Part shown: positions 35,032 to 43,860 of the stretch, piece by piece
Numbering within the stretch: the first letter of the stretch is position 1
Layout of the letters: each line of letters opens with the position of its first letter
DNA from: RGIG9041 sp045657265
GTDB lineage: Bacteria; Bacillota; Clostridia; Oscillospirales; QAKW01
Length of the DNA stretch: 64,000 bases
Direction: 5' to 3'
NCBI GenBank assembly: GCA_045657265.1
Contig: JAZOSU010000001.1
Coordinates: 10,146-74,145, forward strand
Notes under the pieces: generated by a model
Databases searched by the model: none
Told to the model about the DNA's origin: nothing
The model's input: the letters and a program-made list of their open reading frames with translations, nothing else
Position numbers and translations under genes: made by a program

Positions 35032-35059
35032 ATTCCTATTTCTTTTCTAAACCTTGTTA

Positions 35060-35482
35060 TTACATATTTTCGTCATAAAGAACATCTAACTTATCGGTAA
35101 GAGGTCTAAAATAGTCTGTGTCGACTGTATATATGTATTTGTACTCCTTTGTCTGCCACCATATTGTAGAAGAGCCAAAGTCATATGATTTATATTCGCC
35201 GTCTTTAAATTTGACATCAAACCCATATGTCCAGCCGTCTGATGTGCCTGTTTCTTCACTGCTAATAATAGTTGCGCCTTGCAAATAATCTACAAATTCT
35301 TTTATTTCGTCTTTATCCGTTATATTTTCTCTATACTGCATTTTCGCAATTTGAATTTCCTCTATGTCATCTGCATTCCAGTCGGAGAATAGCTTTTCTT
35401 TTTTATTAGCCAAGCAACCCGAAACCAAAACAACTGGTAAAACTATACAAATAATTAAAGTAAATATTTTTGTGTTTTTCAT
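35060..35482 (-). CDS. putative lipoprotein of unknown function
   Basis: The 140-residue protein has a lipoprotein signal: hydrophobic helix then VSGC, with Cys near residue 23 as the lipidation site. The mature part is about 117 residues, acidic and aromatic, with DEIKEFVDYLQGATI and a C-terminal stretch WWQTKEYKYIYTVD. It resembles small clostridial lipoproteins of the DUF5301 type, but I cannot confirm this. GAGG lies eight bases before the ATG. No partner is known. Confidence 0.72.
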   Translation of the reverse strand: MKNTKIFTLIICIVLPVVLVSGCLANKKEKLFSDWNADDIEEIQIAKMQYRENITDKDEIKEFVDYLQGATIISSEETGTSDGWTYGFDVKFKDGEYKSYDFGSSTIWWQTKEYKYIYTVDTDYFRPLTDKLDVLYDENM

Positions 35483-35571
35483 TTTTTGTTTCCTCTCAAT
35501 TATTTTTTAAAAATTTTGTTTTCAACCAAAAAGGCATACTAACCATTGGAATCATCCCCCATTTTTTATTG

Positions 35572-35656
35572 TCAAGGAAAAAGTGTATATTTCTCCCTCA
35601 AGGAAAAAATATATTTTCCCCTCTATAATATATAACAACTCTATAATATATAACAA
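35572..35656. repeat. two adjacent tandem repeats
   Basis: An imperfect pair beginning TCAAGGAAAAA occupies 35572-35597 and 35598-35620. It is followed directly by a perfect 18-bp duplication CTCTATAATATATAACAA at 35621-35638 and 35639-35656. Each 18-bp unit contains a TATAAT box. Confidence 0.85.
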
Positions 35657-35959
35657 CCGAGAGCGGCATTTTGTGACAAAATAATTTTAAGTTTGTATGT
35701 TTCAACAAAAAAAGGACTTTAAATTTAGTACATATAACCAAACTATTAGTAAAAGTAATTTGTATTGGATATTATTTCATTTTTATATATTATAGCAAAT
35801 AATAAAGTGATAGTAAAGACACAAAACGCAGTGAATACTGCTTGTATTCACGAGGCTTTTAACATAGAAACGGCGAAAATTTGTCTTTTATAAATAAGTT
35901 CGGATTATTCTTGTTACCTTACGACAATGTTAACAACCTACTTTTCTATTAATAATCTA

Positions 35960-35988
35960 TTTACTTTTTATTAATGAAAGAGTATAAT
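35960..35988 (+). promoter_or_regulatory. atp operon promoter
   Basis: TTTACT, 17 bp, then TATAAT, about 50 bp before the ATP synthase a-subunit gene. Confidence 0.65.
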
Positions 35989-36040
35989 TTGTAGTTAGAT
36001 ACAATACCTTTTTTTAAAAGGAGTGAATATTAAAAGAAAT

Positions 36041-36862
36041 ATGAGCAAAAAACAAAAACTTATAAGTATTATCGTTTTTATTTCGGTAATGGTACTTTTG
36101 CTTATAGGTATTTTTGCACTGCCGTCAAAAGGCGGACATGCTTCCATTCAGGAAGTTATGCAAAACGAGGTTTTGCACGAAACTCACAAAATAAGCCTAT
36201 TTGGTTTAATGGATGTAAACCCCGGTCTTATTTCAGCTTTTGTTGTGACAGGAATGATATTCCTGTTTGCGCTGATAGTGCGAATATTCGTAATACCTAA
36301 ATTTACTATTATCCCGAATAAATTTCAGCTACTTCTGGAACAAGCGGTAGGTCTGTTTGACGGACTTGCAAAATCCAACAGTCCTCATAACAGCGGCTTT
36401 ATCGGTGCTTACGTGTTTGCGGCAGGTGTTTATATTTTTATAAGCACAATATTCGAGCTTTTTGGATTTCAAGCAGTAAACACCCTTGGAACATCCCAGA
36501 CACTTCCCGCTCCTCTTGCTGATATAAACGGAGCAATTGCAATGGGCATTATGTCATACGGCATAATTCTCATAGGCGGAATTGTCACAAACGGACTAAG
36601 CGGAGCAGGACACGCTCTGAAAGATTTTTCACTACCCATATCTATGAGCTTCCGTCTTTTCGGAGCTATGCTCAGCGGTGCTTTGGTAACAGAGCTTGTA
36701 TATCATTATATGTCGCTGAGTTTTGTACTGCCGGTTATAGTCGGAGTACTGTTTACACTTATACACGCAGTTGTTCAGGCATACGTACTTACGATGCTTA
36801 CAGCACTGTTTTTCGGAGAATGTACCAAACCACATAAAACACATAAAAAGGAGAAAAAATAA
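36041..36862 (+). CDS. atpB: F-type ATP synthase subunit a
   Basis: Membrane subunit a carries ions between the half channels at the c-ring. The essential Arg is in SFRLFGAMLSG and the conserved Gln in VVQAYVLTMLTALFFGE. About 273 residues with six helices. The start is uncertain: GTG at 36023 abuts the AAAAGGAG site with no spacer, while ATG 36041 is 17 bases away; an ATT at 36029 has ideal spacing. It is the first gene of the operon a-c-b-(delta-alpha)-gamma-beta-epsilon. Confidence 0.92.
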   Translation: MSKKQKLISIIVFISVMVLLLIGIFALPSKGGHASIQEVMQNEVLHETHKISLFGLMDVNPGLISAFVVTGMIFLFALIVRIFVIPKFTIIPNKFQLLLEQAVGLFDGLAKSNSPHNSGFIGAYVFAAGVYIFISTIFELFGFQAVNTLGTSQTLPAPLADINGAIAMGIMSYGIILIGGIVTNGLSGAGHALKDFSLPISMSFRLFGAMLSGALVTELVYHYMSLSFVLPVIVGVLFTLIHAVVQAYVLTMLTALFFGECTKPHKTHKKEKK

Positions 36863-36863
36863 A

Positions 36864-37217
36864 ATGAAAAAAGCAATATTCTTATTTGTAATTATTATGA
36901 TGATAGCTGCTCTTGCAATGCCTGTTTTTGCAAACGAAGCAAATGCACAGACCGAAGATGCCGCTACTGTTGAAACACAGGCAGAAGATATGACAAAATC
37001 ACACAAAGCATATGCCGCAGGTATCTGCGTTGCTCTTGCTGCTGTTGCAGGTGCTATCGGTATGGCAATAGCAATATGCAAATCAAATGAGAGCATTGCA
37101 CGTCAGCCTGAAGCTGAGGGTTCTATCAAATCAAATATGATGCTTGGTCTCGTATTTATCGAAACTGCGATCATCTACGCTCTTATCGTTGCTATTCTCA
37201 TTATATTTGTTCTTTAA
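36864..37217 (+). CDS. atpE: F-type ATP synthase subunit c with N-terminal signal-like extension
   Basis: The rotor-ring subunit has 117 residues, longer than the usual 70-90. An extra N-terminal hydrophobic segment ending AMPVFA looks like a signal peptide and is followed by an acidic stretch to about residue 47. The hairpin then follows: helix 1, the loop SIARQPEA, and helix 2 with the ion-binding Glu in VFIETAIIYAL. Of the Na+ motif, Glu, Thr and Tyr are kept, but the helix-1 Gln is replaced by Met, so the coupling ion is uncertain. AAAGGAG precedes the ATG. Confidence 0.9.
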   Translation: MKKAIFLFVIIMMIAALAMPVFANEANAQTEDAATVETQAEDMTKSHKAYAAGICVALAAVAGAIGMAIAICKSNESIARQPEAEGSIKSNMMLGLVFIETAIIYALIVAILIIFVL

Positions 37218-37230
37218 GGAGTGTCTTTAA

Positions 37231-37716
37231 ATGCCGCTTAATATTGATTTTCAACAAGTTCTTTTGCATATGCTGAACTTTGTTATTTTATTTGGCATAT
37301 TATATTTTTTGCTGTACGGTCCTGTTAAAAAGTTTATGGACACCCGCTCACAGACCTATAAAGATATTGATGACCAGATAAACAAAAAACTTGAAGATGC
37401 AAATCAGACTAAAGCCGAGTATGAGAAAAAACTCGAAAACGCTGACAATGAAATTGCCAAAAAACTTGCACTTGCTGAAGCAGAAGCAGAAAAACAGGCT
37501 CAGGAGATTTGCAAACAAGCTAAATCCGATGCCGAAAAAATCATTTTGAAAGCAGAAGCAGAAGCAGAAAAAGAACGCATTCAGTTAATTGAATCTTCAA
37601 GAAAAGAAATAGCAGAATCTGCATCTGAAATGGCAGAAAAAATTGTTGCTCAGAGTATCCTTGACACATATAACCAGTTTATTTCTTCCGCCGAAAGAGG
37701 TAATAAAGATGCTTAA
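37231..37716 (+). CDS. atpF: F-type ATP synthase subunit b
   Basis: This is the 161-residue peripheral stalk subunit, with one N-terminal membrane helix (about 12-32) and a long charged coiled coil rich in Ala, Glu and Lys. TAAGGAG lies upstream. Its end overlaps the start of the delta-alpha fusion gene by eight bases. Normally the C-terminal end of b binds the delta C-terminal domain, which here is carried by alpha. Confidence 0.92.
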   Translation: MPLNIDFQQVLLHMLNFVILFGILYFLLYGPVKKFMDTRSQTYKDIDDQINKKLEDANQTKAEYEKKLENADNEIAKKLALAEAEAEKQAQEICKQAKSDAEKIILKAEAEAEKERIQLIESSRKEIAESASEMAEKIVAQSILDTYNQFISSAERGNKDA

Positions 37717-39424
37717 TGCAATAATCTATGCAAAAATTGCTCCAACAGAAGAGCAAAGCGCAAAAATTAAAAGTTTTCTCACTAAAAAATACGGTGAGAA
37801 AATAAAGCTTTCGTTTCATAGAGATGAAACCGTAATAGGCGGTTTTCGTCTTGAAGTAGAAACGGATATCTATGACTTTTCTATAACTGGCAGACTTGAA
37901 CAACTTAAAACACATATAGAATCTCTCGGTGTAAAAGAAGATATCGTACCTCTTCTTAAATCAACTGCAAAAAACTGGACACCGAAAGTTCTTGCAGAAG
38001 AAATCGGTACAGTTACCGCTATTTCTGACGGAATTGCAACTGTTGAAGGGCTTCACAACGCTACATACGGTGAAATTCTTATGTTTCACGGCGGTGTACG
38101 CGGTATGGTTCAGAATATTACTCTGAAAAATGCCGACTGCATATTATTCGACGATAACGACGAAATTTCCGAAGGAACCAAAGTTAAACGTACAGGAAAA
38201 GTAGCAGGTATTGCAGTAGATGAAAAACTGCTCGGAAGAGTAATCGGTCCGCTCGGAAATGCAATTGACGGAGGCGGAGAAATACATTGCGAGGGTTATC
38301 GCAAAATAGAACAATCCGCTCCGGGCATTACTGACAGAAGCCCCGTTAAAAGACCTATGGAAACAGGAATTCTTGCTATTGATTCCATGTTTCCTATCGG
38401 AAGAGGTCAGAGGGAACTTATTATAGGAGACCGTCAGACAGGTAAAACTGCTATTGCCCTTGATACTATTCTTAATCAGAAAGGCAAAGACGTTATCTGT
38501 ATTTACGTCGCAATAGGTCAGAAAGCAAGTTCAGTTGCCCAAATCGTTTCAACACTTAAACAAAAAGGCGCTATGGATTATACAGTGGTAGTGTGCGCAT
38601 CTGCCGCTGAAAGTCCTGCGCTTCAATATATTGCGCCCTTTGCAGGTTGTGCAATTGGCGAATATTTTATGGAAAAAGGTCAGGATGTACTTATTGTATA
38701 TGATGATCTTTCAAAACACGCAGTAGCTTACCGCTCACTGAGTCTTTTGCTTGGTCGTTCTCCCGGCAGAGAGGCATATCCAGGTGACGTATTCTATCTT
38801 CATTCACGTCTTTTAGAACGTTCCGCACAGCTTTCAGACGAAAACGGCGGTGGCAGTATGACTGCTCTTCCTATCGTTGAAACTCAGGCAGGTGACGTAT
38901 CTGCGTATATACCAACTAATATAATCTCAATTACTGACGGTCAGATATTCCTTGAAAGTGACCTTTTCTTTGCAGGTCAGCGTCCTGCCGTAAATATCGG
39001 GCTTTCTGTTTCCCGTGTGGGCAAGGATGCTCAGACAAGTGCTATGAAAAAATCAGGGGGTACACTTCGTCTTGACCTTGCACAGTACAGAGAAATGAAG
39101 ATATTCACACAGTTTTCAAGCGACCTTGACGAGTCTGTAAAACGTCAGCTGATTTACGGCGGCGGTCTTATGCAGCTTTTACGTCAGGGCAGATATAAAC
39201 CATACGCTCAGCATCAGCAGGTCATTCTGCTTCTTGCAGGAACTGCGCATCTTTTTGAAAACATTGCCGAGGATGATATCTGCGACAAAGCAGAAGCGCT
39301 TCTTGAACATTTTAGCAAAGAACACTCTGCTATTTGTACCAAAATAGATAGCACAGGTAAACTCAGCGATCAGGAAAAACAGGAAATACTTAAAATATCA
39401 GGTGATTTCTTATGCCGAGCCTGA
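37709..39424 (+). CDS. atpA: F-type ATP synthase alpha subunit with fused delta C-terminal domain
   Basis: The protein has 571 residues, about 70 more than standard alpha. Residues 1 to about 72 match the C-terminal domain of delta: APTEEQSAKIKSFLTKKYG and then IGGFRLEV and SITGRLEQLK. A complete alpha subunit follows, with the P-loop GDRQTGKTA near 241 and the alpha signature PAVNIGLSVSRVG. No separate delta gene lies between b and this gene, so the delta N-terminal domain is missing. ATG 37709 follows GAGG. The gamma gene overlaps its end by 13 bp. Confidence 0.9.
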   Translation: MLNAIIYAKIAPTEEQSAKIKSFLTKKYGEKIKLSFHRDETVIGGFRLEVETDIYDFSITGRLEQLKTHIESLGVKEDIVPLLKSTAKNWTPKVLAEEIGTVTAISDGIATVEGLHNATYGEILMFHGGVRGMVQNITLKNADCILFDDNDEISEGTKVKRTGKVAGIAVDEKLLGRVIGPLGNAIDGGGEIHCEGYRKIEQSAPGITDRSPVKRPMETGILAIDSMFPIGRGQRELIIGDRQTGKTAIALDTILNQKGKDVICIYVAIGQKASSVAQIVSTLKQKGAMDYTVVVCASAAESPALQYIAPFAGCAIGEYFMEKGQDVLIVYDDLSKHAVAYRSLSLLLGRSPGREAYPGDVFYLHSRLLERSAQLSDENGGGSMTALPIVETQAGDVSAYIPTNIISITDGQIFLESDLFFAGQRPAVNIGLSVSRVGKDAQTSAMKKSGGTLRLDLAQYREMKIFTQFSSDLDESVKRQLIYGGGLMQLLRQGRYKPYAQHQQVILLLAGTAHLFENIAEDDICDKAEALLEHFSKEHSAICTKIDSTGKLSDQEKQEILKISGDFLCRA

Positions 39425-40326
39425 AAGAAATAAAAAATCATATAGACAGCATAAAAGAAACCCAGAAAATCACAGGGGCTATGCATCTTATTGCTTCTAC
39501 GAAAATGCAGAAAGCAAAAGCAGAGCTTGATAAAACAAGACCTTATTTTGATGCGCTTTCCCACGAGATAAAAAGAGTTTTCCGTACTGTTGACAGTGAA
39601 ATTGACGGTAAATATTTTTATCCCGACGAAGATGACGAGCCTCTTGACGGCACTTACGGGTATCTTGTTATAACTGCCGACAAAGGTCTTGCCGGTTCAT
39701 ACAACCAAAGCGTTATCAAAAAAGCCGTCACAATGGTTCAGGCTCATTCTGATGCGAAGGTTTTTGTAATAGGTGAATACGGCAGACGATATTTTAGAAA
39801 TCACAATATTCCAATTGACGAAAATTTCACTTATACCGCCCAGAATCCTACTCTACACAGAGCGCGAGAAATTTCTTCTTACCTTCTTAATTTGTATGAT
39901 AAAGGAGAAATTGAAAAAATTTATATTATCTATACAGATTTTGTGAACGGTATGACAACTAAAGCTCAGGATACAAGACTGCTCCCCTTTCATCAGTCGC
40001 AGTTCAAACCGCCGGCAGATGAAAAAAAGGTTCAGCAGCCTTTTGAATTTAACCCCGATGCAAATGCAGCTCTTGATTACCTTGTACCAAGCTATATTAC
40101 AGGATTTATTTATGCCGCGTTGGTTGACAGTTTCTGTTGTGAGCAGAACGCTCGTATGAATGCTATGAATAGTGCAAACAGAAATGCTGAGGAAATTTTA
40201 AATGACCTCGGCAGACAATATAACTACACAAGACAGAAAGTAATAACACAAGAAATCACGGAAGTCGCCTCAGGCGCAAAATATCAATTACTTAAAAAGG
40301 AGGAGCAAGAAAATGCAAAAAGGTAA
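39412..40326 (+). CDS. atpG: F-type ATP synthase gamma subunit
   Basis: The 304-residue central shaft has long N- and C-terminal helices forming the coiled coil (start LKEIKNHIDSIKETQKITGA, late NARMNAMNSANRNAEEIL). The Rossmann-like middle is normal. AGGTGAT precedes the ATG inside the alpha gene. The beta gene overlaps the 3' end by 14 bp. Confidence 0.93.
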   Translation: MPSLKEIKNHIDSIKETQKITGAMHLIASTKMQKAKAELDKTRPYFDALSHEIKRVFRTVDSEIDGKYFYPDEDDEPLDGTYGYLVITADKGLAGSYNQSVIKKAVTMVQAHSDAKVFVIGEYGRRYFRNHNIPIDENFTYTAQNPTLHRAREISSYLLNLYDKGEIEKIYIIYTDFVNGMTTKAQDTRLLPFHQSQFKPPADEKKVQQPFEFNPDANAALDYLVPSYITGFIYAALVDSFCCEQNARMNAMNSANRNAEEILNDLGRQYNYTRQKVITQEITEVASGAKYQLLKKEEQENAKR

Positions 40327-41716
40327 AATTTCACAGATTTCAGGTTCGGTTGTAGACGTGCATTTTAACTCTGCTCCCCTGCCTCGTATAAAAGAAGCTC
40401 TCGAAGTATACGTACAGGGTCGCAAACGTGTAATGGAAGTTGCATCTCACGTAGGGGAAAACACAGTAAGATGTATAATGCTTTCAGACTCTGACGGTCT
40501 TTCCTGTTCAATGGAAGTTACAGCAACAGGAAACGGCATTGCTGTTCCTGTGGGGCCTTGTACACTTGGCAGAATGTTTAACGTTTTAGGTGACCCCATT
40601 GATAATTTAGGTCCCGTTGATGAAAATGCAAGACGCGACTGTATACACAAAAATCCGCCATCATTTTCAAAACTCAGTCCCGCCGTTGAAATTCTCGAAA
40701 CAGGCATTAAGGTTATCGACCTTTTAGAGCCATATCCAAGAGGCGGTAAAATAGGTCTTTTCGGCGGCGCAGGTGTAGGTAAAACAGTTCTTATTCAGGA
40801 ACTTATACACAACGTTGCTATGAAACAGGGCGGATATTCGGTTTTTGCAGGTGTCGGTGAACGAAGCCGTGAAGGTAACGATTTGTGGAACGAAATGTCA
40901 ACAAGCGGTATAGCAGACAAAACTGCTCTGGTATTCGGTCAGATGAACGAAGTTCCGGGTGTACGTATGCGCGTTGCGCTTTCGGGACTTACAATGGCTG
41001 AATATTTCCGCGATACCGAACACAAAGACGTACTTTTGTTTATAGATAACATTTTCAGATTTGTACAGGCAGGAAGTGAAGTTTCAACACTTCTGGGCAG
41101 AATGCCCTCTGCAGTTGGTTATCAGCCTACCCTTGCAGAAGAAATGGGCGCTCTGCAGGAACGAATCACTTCTACCAAAAACGGTTCTGTTACATCTGTT
41201 CAGGCGGTTTACGTTCCTGCAGATGACCTTACAGACCCTGCTCCTGCAACTACATTTTCACATCTTGATGCCACAACCGTTCTGAGCAGAAAAATTGCAG
41301 AACAAGGTCTTTATCCTGCTATTGACCCTCTCGAATCAACTTCACGTATACTCGAAGAGACAATAGTGGGTAAAGAGCATTACAGAATTGCAAGAACCGT
41401 TCAGGAAATACTGCAAAAATATGCCGAGCTTCAGGATATAATAGCAATTCTCGGTATGGAAGAGCTTTCTGAAAAAGACAGACTTACAGTAAACCGCGCA
41501 AGAAAAATCCAAAGATTTTTATCACAGCCTACCTTTATGGCAGAAAAATTCTCAGGTGTACCCGGCGCATACGTACCTATCTCAGAAACACTCAGAGGTT
41601 TTGATATGATTATCAAAGGTGAGGTTGATGGCCTCCCCGAAGCCGCATTTTTCAACGTAGGTACTATTGACGATGCAAAAGCAAAAGCGGAGGCGATTCT
41701 TAATGAAAAGCTTTAA
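40313..41716 (+). CDS. atpD: F-type ATP synthase beta subunit
   Basis: The 467-residue catalytic subunit has the P-loop GGAGVGKTV near 155, the catalytic Glu and Arg in AGVGERSREGNDL, Walker B in LLFIDNIFRF, and the DELSEED-equivalent region in MEELSEKDRL. All catalytic residues appear intact. GGAGGAGC lies upstream. The epsilon gene overlaps by 14 bp. Confidence 0.95.
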   Translation: MQKGKISQISGSVVDVHFNSAPLPRIKEALEVYVQGRKRVMEVASHVGENTVRCIMLSDSDGLSCSMEVTATGNGIAVPVGPCTLGRMFNVLGDPIDNLGPVDENARRDCIHKNPPSFSKLSPAVEILETGIKVIDLLEPYPRGGKIGLFGGAGVGKTVLIQELIHNVAMKQGGYSVFAGVGERSREGNDLWNEMSTSGIADKTALVFGQMNEVPGVRMRVALSGLTMAEYFRDTEHKDVLLFIDNIFRFVQAGSEVSTLLGRMPSAVGYQPTLAEEMGALQERITSTKNGSVTSVQAVYVPADDLTDPAPATTFSHLDATTVLSRKIAEQGLYPAIDPLESTSRILEETIVGKEHYRIARTVQEILQKYAELQDIIAILGMEELSEKDRLTVNRARKIQRFLSQPTFMAEKFSGVPGAYVPISETLRGFDMIIKGEVDGLPEAAFFNVGTIDDAKAKAEAILNEKL

Positions 41717-42119
41717 GCTGAGCATATATGCCGCTGATAAAATATTTTTTGAGGGCGAATCGGTTTCTGTTATCCTGCCCATATGGGACGGACAGTACGG
41801 TATACAGGCGAATCACACCAATGTAGTTTCTGCAACACTACCGGGCGTTATGAAATATACTCTCTGTGACGGAACTGAAAAATATGCCGCTATTTCAGGC
41901 GGTATAGTAAAGGTTGAAAACGGAGACGTGCTTGTTTTATCCGAAACAGTAGAAAGTCCTGAAGAAATTGACGAAATGCGCGCAAAAGAACAACTTGAAA
42001 TTGCACGTGAGGCATACCTTCACAAGCAGAGTCTTCGTGACCACAAAGATGCAGAAACAAAAATTGCAAAAGCTCTTTCAAGAATCCGCGCCAAACACTC
42101 AGGCGAATATAAATTATAA
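41703..42119 (+). CDS. atpC: F-type ATP synthase epsilon subunit
   Basis: The 138-residue regulatory subunit of the central stalk has an N-terminal beta-sandwich (FKLSIYAADKIFFEGESVSV) and a C-terminal two-helix domain that can inhibit hydrolysis. ATG 41703 follows GGAGG in the beta gene. It is the last gene of the atp operon, and a 22-bp hairpin follows. Confidence 0.9.
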   Translation: MKSFKLSIYAADKIFFEGESVSVILPIWDGQYGIQANHTNVVSATLPGVMKYTLCDGTEKYAAISGGIVKVENGDVLVLSETVESPEEIDEMRAKEQLEIAREAYLHKQSLRDHKDAETKIAKALSRIRAKHSGEYKL

Positions 42120-42138
42120 TAAAAAGTGATGGAATTTG

Positions 42139-42189
42139 AACCGACCTCCCTATCGTTAGATTTTTGGTCTAACGATAGGGAGGTCGGTT
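42139..42189 (+). terminator. atp operon terminator, unusually long hairpin
   Basis: A perfect 22-bp inverted repeat (arm AACCGACCTCCCTATCGTTAGA without its last two bases repeated elsewhere) with a 7-base loop is followed by a short T run. It is much longer than the other terminators here and may derive from an inserted element. Confidence 0.75.
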
Positions 42190-42237
42190 TTTGCATGTTA
42201 AAATAGCTCCTAACAGAATTAACCGCCGTTTTAACAC

Positions 42238-42447
42238 CTCTTTCCCTCATCAAAAGATAACTCTCTAACGGAAAATTTCTTTGGAATATTAAAGCAGGAA
42301 ATGTATTACGGCGAAAAATTTGAAAGCGTTAACGCTTTCGTTGATGAATTAAAGAAATATATTCATTACTACAACAATGAACGTATTTCCTTAAAACTAA
42401 AAAGAATGAGTCCGGTGCAATACCAAACTCATTCACAAGCAATTTAA
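42238..42447 (+). pseudogene. IS3-family (IS150-type) transposase C-terminal remnant
   Basis: The frame from about 42238 to the TAA at 42445-42447 reads SKDNSLTENFFGILKQEMYY, then ELKKYIHYYNNERISLKLK and MSPVQYQ. This is the end of the integrase-type OrfB, including the catalytic Glu segment (ENFFGILK). The N-terminal portion and first catalytic Asp residues are absent. A hairpin inside it at 42404-42434 is followed by T on the minus strand and may now end cysS transcription. Confidence 0.8.
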
Positions 42448-42462
42448 TATTTAGTTTTTTAT

Positions 42463-43860
42463 TTATTTTTTAATGAGTATTTTTACTCCGTCTTTGGTGT
42501 CTTCAAGAATTACACCCATATTGGCAAGTTGATTACGGATTTCGTCTGCTTTTGCAAAATCCTTGTCTTTTCGAGCCTGTGTACGCATATCGACAAGTTC
42601 CTGTATTTCCTGCGGTACTTCTGCGGGAATATCTTTGGTAAGAATATTAAGAACGTTGCAGAGTTCTTTGAGTTTTCCGAGAAGTCCTGTATAAAATTCA
42701 GCCGAACCGCCTTCTTTTTCGCTGTTTATTTTACGTACCATATCAAATATAACAGAAACGGCATCTGCGGTATTAAGGTCATCGTCCATTTTCTCGCAGA
42801 ATAAAGTTTTGAAACTGTCATACTGCGCAAGTAATTCTGTTTCATTTTCGGTAATTTTCTGTGTTTTAGCACTTTTAATTGCAAATTCAAGGTTGTTCTT
42901 TGCGGTGTAAAGACGTTCAAGTCCGCCTTTTGCCGCATTAAGTACGTCAACACTGTAGTTTATTGGGCTTCTGTAGTGAGATGAGAGCATAAAAAATCTG
43001 ATAGTCTCATATCCGTATACGTCAGCGGCTTCGCGGACGGTAAAGAAGTTGCCGAGAGATTTGCTCATTTTTTTGCTGTCAACGTTGATGTGTCCGTTGT
43101 GGAGCCAGTAATGTGCAAACTCTACACCGTGTGCAGCTTCCGACTGAGCAATTTCATTTTCGTGATGTGGAAAAACAAGGTCAACACCTCCACAATGGAT
43201 ATCAATTGTTTTGCCGAGGTATTTTGTTGCCATTGCAGAACATTCGATATGCCATCCCGGTCTGCCCTCGCCCCAGGGAGACGTCCAAGAAGGTTCGCCG
43301 GGTTTTGCGGCTTTCCATATAACGAAATCAAGAGGATCTTCTTTTTTGTCGTTTACTTCAATACGGGCGCCGCTTTTAAGCTCTTCAATATCATAGTGTG
43401 AGAGTTTACCGTAATCGGGGAACTTGGTTGTGCGATAGAATACGTCACCGTCAACCTCGTATGCCATACCTTTTTCAACAAGAGTTGAAACAAGTCTGAT
43501 AATATCGTCAATACATTCTGTAGCTCTTGGGTGAACTGTTGCTTTTCCTACGCCAAGAGCACCTGCATCTTTGTAGTATTCTTCGATAAATCTGTCACCG
43601 AGCTCTTTTACTGTGATACCCTCAGCGTTTGCCCTTTTAATCATTTTATCGTCAATGTCGGTAAAATTCTGCACAAAACGGACTTTTTTACCGCAAAATT
43701 CAAAGTATCTGCGAAGTACGTCAAAGGTAATAAAAGGTCTTGCGTTTCCTATATGAAAGAAATCGTAAACTGTAGGACCGCAGGCATACATTGTAACGGT
43801 ACCGGTTTTGATTTCTTTAAATTCTTCTTTTTGTCTTGTAAGTGTGTTATAAAGCTTCAT
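42463..43860 (-). CDS. cysS: cysteinyl-tRNA synthetase
   Basis: The 465-residue class I synthetase has the Zn-binding YACGPTVYDFFHIGNAR (containing the HIGH-type HIGN), GGVDLVFPHHENEIAQ, and the KMSKS motif. It charges tRNA-Cys. It overlaps the serine acetyltransferase gene by 14 bp, coupling cysteine synthesis with use. It is the last gene of the recA-recX-rimO-pgsA-cysE-cysS run. GAGGAC precedes the ATG. Confidence 0.95.
   Translation of the reverse strand: MKLYNTLTRQKEEFKEIKTGTVTMYACGPTVYDFFHIGNARPFITFDVLRRYFEFCGKKVRFVQNFTDIDDKMIKRANAEGITVKELGDRFIEEYYKDAGALGVGKATVHPRATECIDDIIRLVSTLVEKGMAYEVDGDVFYRTTKFPDYGKLSHYDIEELKSGARIEVNDKKEDPLDFVIWKAAKPGEPSWTSPWGEGRPGWHIECSAMATKYLGKTIDIHCGGVDLVFPHHENEIAQSEAAHGVEFAHYWLHNGHINVDSKKMSKSLGNFFTVREAADVYGYETIRFFMLSSHYRSPINYSVDVLNAAKGGLERLYTAKNNLEFAIKSAKTQKITENETELLAQYDSFKTLFCEKMDDDLNTADAVSVIFDMVRKINSEKEGGSAEFYTGLLGKLKELCNVLNILTKDIPAEVPQEIQELVDMRTQARKDKDFAKADEIRNQLANMGVILEDTKDGVKILIKK

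Larger units (their letters stand above)
35483..36022. other. 540-bp AT-rich gap with tandem repeats and the atp promoter
   Basis: No gene is seen. It holds tandem repeats at 35572-35656, a hairpin at 35831-35851 (GTGAATAC, loop TGCTT, GTATTCAC), and the atp promoter near its right end. The remainder is AT-rich with no recognised signal. Confidence 0.6.

Noticed and set aside
36864..37217. Confident assignment of a Na+-coupled ATP synthase
   Set aside because: Part of the Na+ site is present but the helix-1 Gln is replaced by Met, so the coupling ion cannot be stated.
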